Shown: piece after piece, positions 61,059 to 64,000 of the stretch
How the letters are laid out: each line of letters starts with the position of its first letter
Position numbering within the stretch: position 1 is the first letter of the stretch
Origin: Hyphomicrobiales bacterium
GTDB taxonomy: Bacteria; Pseudomonadota; Alphaproteobacteria; Rhizobiales; Rhizobiaceae
Direction of reading: 5' to 3'
Length of the DNA stretch: 64,000 nt
Assembly: GCA_900468065.1 (NCBI GenBank)
Contig: UBTA01000041.1
Coordinates: 84,640 to 148,639 of the forward strand
Position numbers and translations under genes: made by a program
Notes under the pieces: generated by a model
What the model was told of the DNA's origin: nothing
The model's input: the letters and a program-made list of their open reading frames with translations, nothing else
The model's database searches: none

Positions 61059-61927
61059 GCTTCGGCTCCCTGTTTTGCCCGCACCATGACGAAGGTCAGG
61101 TCCAGCCGCCAAACGGGCGTTTTGCCCGCCTTCTGCTCGAAGATGCGCACCAGCTCCGGCTTGACGCCGAAGATCGCGTCCTCGGCCAGATGCGGGTCGC
61201 TGCCGTCATAGATATGCGTGGTGATCGTCTCGAAGTCCGGAGCCTTGATCATGAAGTGAAGATGGGCGGGGCGGCGCAGCGGATAGCCTGCCTGGCGCAA
61301 CAGCTTGCCGACCGGACCGTTATCCGGCACGCCGTAGCCGCAGGGCTTGATGGTGCGATAGTGGAACCGGCCGTCTGCATCGGCACGGAACAGGCCGCGC
61401 AGGTTGAATTCCGGCTGCAGGTCCGGCTGCTGGTTCTCGTAAAACCCTTGCGCATTGGCTTGCCAAGTGATGATTTCGGCATTGGCGACCGGATCGCCAT
61501 CAAGATCCTGAACGCGGCCGGATATTTCCATCCCTTCGCCGATGCCATCAAGCGAGATATTGCTGCCAAGCGCCATCTGCGGGACATCGGCGCGAAAGAA
61601 CGGCCCGCGCACAGTGTTGGGCGTTGCAGACTTGGGGCGGCGCGAATTGATTTCCTCGACCAGCGCCGATGCGCCGAGAAGATCCGACAGCAGCACCCAT
61701 TCCTGGCGCCGCTCGTCACTGGCATGTCCGACCTCGGTAAGGAATTCGATCACCTTGCGCCAGTCCGCCTGGCTCGGCCGCAATTCGCGGATCAGGGCAT
61801 GCAGATGAGTCACCGCTGCCGCTAGAACCTGCGGCAGGCGATCGTCCTTCGATTGCGGAAGTCGTTGCGTGAACATGTCATGCGAGGTGGCCTCGCTGAA
61901 ATTCAGCGCCATCGGACCCGGCGTCAT
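61055..61927 (-). CDS. Second intradiol ring-cleavage dioxygenase
   Basis: This is a 290-residue intradiol dioxygenase, only moderately similar to the one at 52582. Its iron ligands are the Tyr in GFYENQQ, the Tyr in CGYGVPDNGP, and the two His in RPAHLHFMI. The N-terminal helical domain (LPQVLAAAVTHLHALIRELR) is present. It may be another hydroxyquinol dioxygenase or one acting on a substituted catechol. GGAGGAGACGC precedes the ATG at 61927. It is the first gene of the operon and overlaps maleylacetate reductase by four bases. The presence of two such enzymes in one operon suggests that two substrates are handled. Confidence 0.85.
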   Translation of the reverse strand: MTPGPMALNFSEATSHDMFTQRLPQSKDDRLPQVLAAAVTHLHALIRELRPSQADWRKVIEFLTEVGHASDERRQEWVLLSDLLGASALVEEINSRRPKSATPNTVRGPFFRADVPQMALGSNISLDGIGEGMEISGRVQDLDGDPVANAEIITWQANAQGFYENQQPDLQPEFNLRGLFRADADGRFHYRTIKPCGYGVPDNGPVGKLLRQAGYPLRRPAHLHFMIKAPDFETITTHIYDGSDPHLAEDAIFGVKPELVRIFEQKAGKTPVWRLDLTFVMVRAKQGAEA

Positions 61928-62022
61928 GCGTCTCCTCCAAGGCGTTGGCTGGTGAAATTGAATTTAATCCAAACGCGGCGCGCGAGTGATGATTTTATTC
62001 CGCATTAATATATCATATCGTT
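61928..62022. promoter_or_regulatory. Divergent promoter region between the catabolic operon and its LysR regulator
   Basis: A 95-base gap. Positions 61958-61972 read TTGAATTTAATCCAA, with TTG/CAA arms that include a T-N11-A core and an overlapping AAATT-G-AATTT palindrome (61955-61965). This is a candidate LysR operator. AT-rich sequence follows up to the regulator start. Confidence 0.4.
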
Positions 62023-62973
62023 ATGAAAATAGATGAGCGCCACCTTGTCCAGCTTGCCGCCGTGGTCAAAACCGGCGGCGTCACCGAAGGCGCAGCTTTG
62101 CTCGGCCTCTCCCAGCCGGCAGTCTCGCGCACGCTGTCCATGCTCGAAGCCCGCATCGGCGAACCGCTGTTCATCAAGGGCCGCCGGCCGCTGCAGCCGA
62201 CGCCATTGGGGCGGGCGTTGGCCGATCACGGCCAGACGATGCTGTCGGCATCGCGCAAGGCTTCCGATGTCGTCGAAAGTTTTCGTGTCGGCAAGAGCGG
62301 CGTGGTGCGCGTCGGCGGCACGCCCTTCTTCATGGATGCGCTGATTGCCGGCATGATCGCCGAGTTCCAGAACCTGCATCCAGACGTGCGCATCGACCAG
62401 ACCTATGGCTATTTCCCGGACCTGCGCGCTGCGCTCAATGCCGACCAGATCGACCTTGCTATCTGTCCGATCGATATTCTCGACGAGGGCTCCGGCCTCG
62501 AATTCCAGCAGATCCTGCCCGGCCGCAACGTGGTTGCCTGCCGCGTCACCCATCCGCTGCTGCTGAAGCGCAAGCCGCAGCCGGCGCACCTGCTCGATTT
62601 CCCCTGGATTGCCCCGCCGCCGGGAAGCCCGCTGCTCGCTGACCTGCGCAGCATGCTTCTGTCGTTCGGCGCAACCGAGATCAAGATCCGCTATTCCGGC
62701 GGCTCGCTGATGAGCGTCGTCAACTATATGAAGGCGGCCGACGCGCTGACGATCATGCCGCACAGCGTCGTCTTTGCGCTGCGTAACGAAAAATCGATCA
62801 CGGCGCTCCCCGTCCCCATTCCGCATCCCGAACGCGCCTTGGGCCTTCTCAAGCGCTCGGACGCGGCCCGCACCCCCTCAGTCGATCACTTCGCTCGCCA
62901 CATCCGCACGGGCTTCGACAATCTCAAGCACCTGATCAAGCGGCATGAGCAATCGGTGGTCTGGGGTTCATGA
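62023..62973 (+). CDS. LysR-family activator of the hydroxyquinol operon
   Basis: This is a 316-residue LysR-type regulator. The helix-turn-helix lies at about 5-63 (LVQLAAVVKTGGVTEGAALL, then GLSQPAVSRTLSMLEARIGE) and a periplasmic-binding-type effector domain at about 90-300. It is divergent from the catabolic operon with a 95-base gap, the standard position for its controller. The inducer is probably a pathway intermediate, which is inference. The ATG at 62023 has no clear ribosome site. The C-terminal 20 residues extend beyond the usual domain end. Confidence 0.88.
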   Translation: MKIDERHLVQLAAVVKTGGVTEGAALLGLSQPAVSRTLSMLEARIGEPLFIKGRRPLQPTPLGRALADHGQTMLSASRKASDVVESFRVGKSGVVRVGGTPFFMDALIAGMIAEFQNLHPDVRIDQTYGYFPDLRAALNADQIDLAICPIDILDEGSGLEFQQILPGRNVVACRVTHPLLLKRKPQPAHLLDFPWIAPPPGSPLLADLRSMLLSFGATEIKIRYSGGSLMSVVNYMKAADALTIMPHSVVFALRNEKSITALPVPIPHPERALGLLKRSDAARTPSVDHFARHIRTGFDNLKHLIKRHEQSVVWGS

Positions 62974-63257
62974 ACTGAACAGACCCTTCCTCGTAAGCAT
63001 TTTCATTCTCGATGGGCGGTGACCTGCCGTTGCCGAACCATCTTCGATCGACGACCGACGCCGATGCCCATGCTTACAGTGCGGAACAATACGCGCCGAT
63101 ACGACAGGAATTGGGGCAGCGGCCGCCAGTGGTTTTCAGCCATGGCCGGCAGGGATCGCTGACATGTGGGGAACCAGATGATGTTTCTGGCTTCGGAGGG
63201 CTGCCCCGGGCATCGCCCACGGCCGCGCGGCAGCGGGTCGTCATTGCGGACAATGTC
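62974..63257. other. Convergent intergenic region, nothing recognised
   Basis: These 284 bases lie between the LysR regulator and the convergent kinase gene. No gene, repeat or strong hairpin with a T tract was seen. Confidence 0.4.
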
Positions 63258-64000
63258 TCAGACAGTTGCTCGGCGCGCGAGATTCAGGGCGCCGAGAGCT
63301 GGTGGCTTCGAAACAAGGATGATGTCTAATTCGGCCTCGAACTTGGAGGTTGCATCAACAAAGGCCTGATGGAAATAGGGTTGCCTTTCGAACAGCCCTC
63401 CGCCTAGGTAGACTGGACCTCTCACGCCCTGTTCAAGGATCGCCGCCAACTTGCTGCAGAGATCTTGGACCTGCGCTGTGACGACGCCCGAGGCGAGTTG
63501 CGAACCCAATACAACCGCCTCGAACAAGACACCTGCGTGGCGGGCAAACTCTGCAGCCGAGGGGTTGGCGGACAGACGTTCATTGGCCTCTCGAAGGTCG
63601 GCGATCTCCAGCCGTTCAAGCAGTATTTCTTGGAGCACGTCTGATTGGCCCCCTGTCTCGGCGGCTCTAAGGCAGGATCGGATCGCGGCCCTGACCATTC
63701 CAGCGCCACCCCCCTCGTCGCCCAGTAGCCATCCCCAACCGCCGGCCGTTACAAGCGCGCCCTCTTGATCTCTGGCCACGACAATCGATCCCGTGCCCGA
63801 GATGACGGCGATACCACCATTGCCTCCCGCTGCCGCCGGCAGCAGTTCGGCATCATTGAGCATCTTCATCCCGCTCGTCGTCGCGGCCATCGGCTGCTGC
63901 GTCAGATGTTGTTGCCACAGAGCCGGCTTCCCGTGACGCCACATTGTCGTTTGATGCACTAAAAGACCGCAAAGGAGCTCCCTGGAGTTGCCCCATAAAA
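63258..64000 (-). CDS. BadF/BcrA-type ATPase or N-acetylglucosamine-kinase-like protein (cut by window edge)
   Basis: About 247 codons of a leftward gene whose 5' end lies beyond the window; the frame is open to the last base. The ASKHA-fold signals are LNDAELLPAAAGGNGGIAVI (the NDAE start of the core) and SGTGSIVVARD (phosphate 2 motif), followed by GGWGWLLGDEGGGAGMVRAA, which is the family's adenosine-site segment. Later, GPVYLGGGLFERQPYFHQAF is the adenosine motif. Members are N-acetylglucosamine or glucosamine kinases, or activase-like ATPases. Here the first is more likely, as no reductase partner is visible. It converges on the LysR gene. Confidence 0.72.
   Translation of the reverse strand, partial: LWGNSRELLCGLLVHQTTMWRHGKPALWQQHLTQQPMAATTSGMKMLNDAELLPAAAGGNGGIAVISGTGSIVVARDQEGALVTAGGWGWLLGDEGGGAGMVRAAIRSCLRAAETGGQSDVLQEILLERLEIADLREANERLSANPSAAEFARHAGVLFEAVVLGSQLASGVVTAQVQDLCSKLAAILEQGVRGPVYLGGGLFERQPYFHQAFVDATSKFEAELDIILVSKPPALGALNLARRATV

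Noticed and set aside
1..64000. CRISPR arrays, tRNA or rRNA genes, prophage genes
   Set aside because: No spaced direct-repeat array, no cloverleaf or rRNA-like sequence and no phage structural genes were seen on reading both strands; a small RNA could still be missed.

Overview
The window looks like high-GC alphaproteobacterial DNA, most probably from a Rhizobiaceae genome (Rhizobium, Sinorhizobium or Agrobacterium group) and plausibly from a secondary replicon. The reasons are an exopolysaccharide locus whose parts match the succinoglycan toolkit (ExoY-, ExoF-, ExoP-, ExoK- and ExsH-like proteins), alphaproteobacterial-type small proteins, and a catabolic operon with its own Liv-type importer. 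This is inference from protein families; no 16S or other marker gene is present.

Region 1 (1-9082) is a redox and electrophile-stress block. It holds an epoxide hydrolase cut by the window edge, a short-chain dehydrogenase, a flavin disulfide oxidoreductase, an Ohr/OsmC peroxidase, a DipZ-type CcdA-thioredoxin fusion, a secreted alpha/beta hydrolase and an OmpR-type two-component pair. Four intergenic regions in this block carry the same 44-45 bp, four-half-site operator (TGT-N7-TGT-N19-ACA-N7-ACA). This suggests that the response regulator beside the fourth copy controls the whole block. It is the most striking unexplained signal I found.

Region 2 (9083-22060) holds an ABC exporter with a possible leader peptide, a DHA2 drug-efflux pump divergent from a LysR regulator, a decayed hipBA toxin-antitoxin pair, a chemoreceptor with a C-terminal tether motif, an IS66 transposase relic, a SulP transporter and a membrane diguanylate cyclase.

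Region 3 (22131-48847) is a Wzx/Wzy-type exopolysaccharide locus of about 27 kb. The leftward arm runs from a Crp-family regulator at 32544 down to a PfkB kinase. It encodes two acyl/glycosyl transferases, HldD, a pyruvyl transferase, an AGE-family isomerase, HldE and a heptosyltransferase, mostly joined by 4-base overlaps. The rightward arm starts at an ExoY-like initiating transferase and encodes a polymerase, an ExoP-like co-polymerase with a degenerate P-loop, methyltransferases, glycosyltransferases, an acyltransferase, a flippase, an OPX exporter and an RTX-tailed GH16 glycanase. A second GH16 gene lies antisense within this arm. A good CRP-like operator and three phased TTGAAAT repeats sit between the two arms. 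The presence of hldE, hldD and a GT9 enzyme suggests a heptose-containing, pyruvylated and acylated polymer.

Region 4 (48848-52581) is a low-density stretch with a decayed GNAT acetyltransferase, small hypothetical genes and a cold-shock gene.

Region 5 (52582-62973) is one tight nine-gene leftward operon with a divergent LysR regulator. It encodes two intradiol dioxygenases, a maleylacetate reductase, a complete LivFGHM-type importer with its binding protein, and a phenol-type flavin monooxygenase. Together these form a hydroxyquinol pathway (phenolic substrate to hydroxyquinol to maleylacetate to 3-oxoadipate). The window ends in a BadF-type sugar kinase cut at the right edge.
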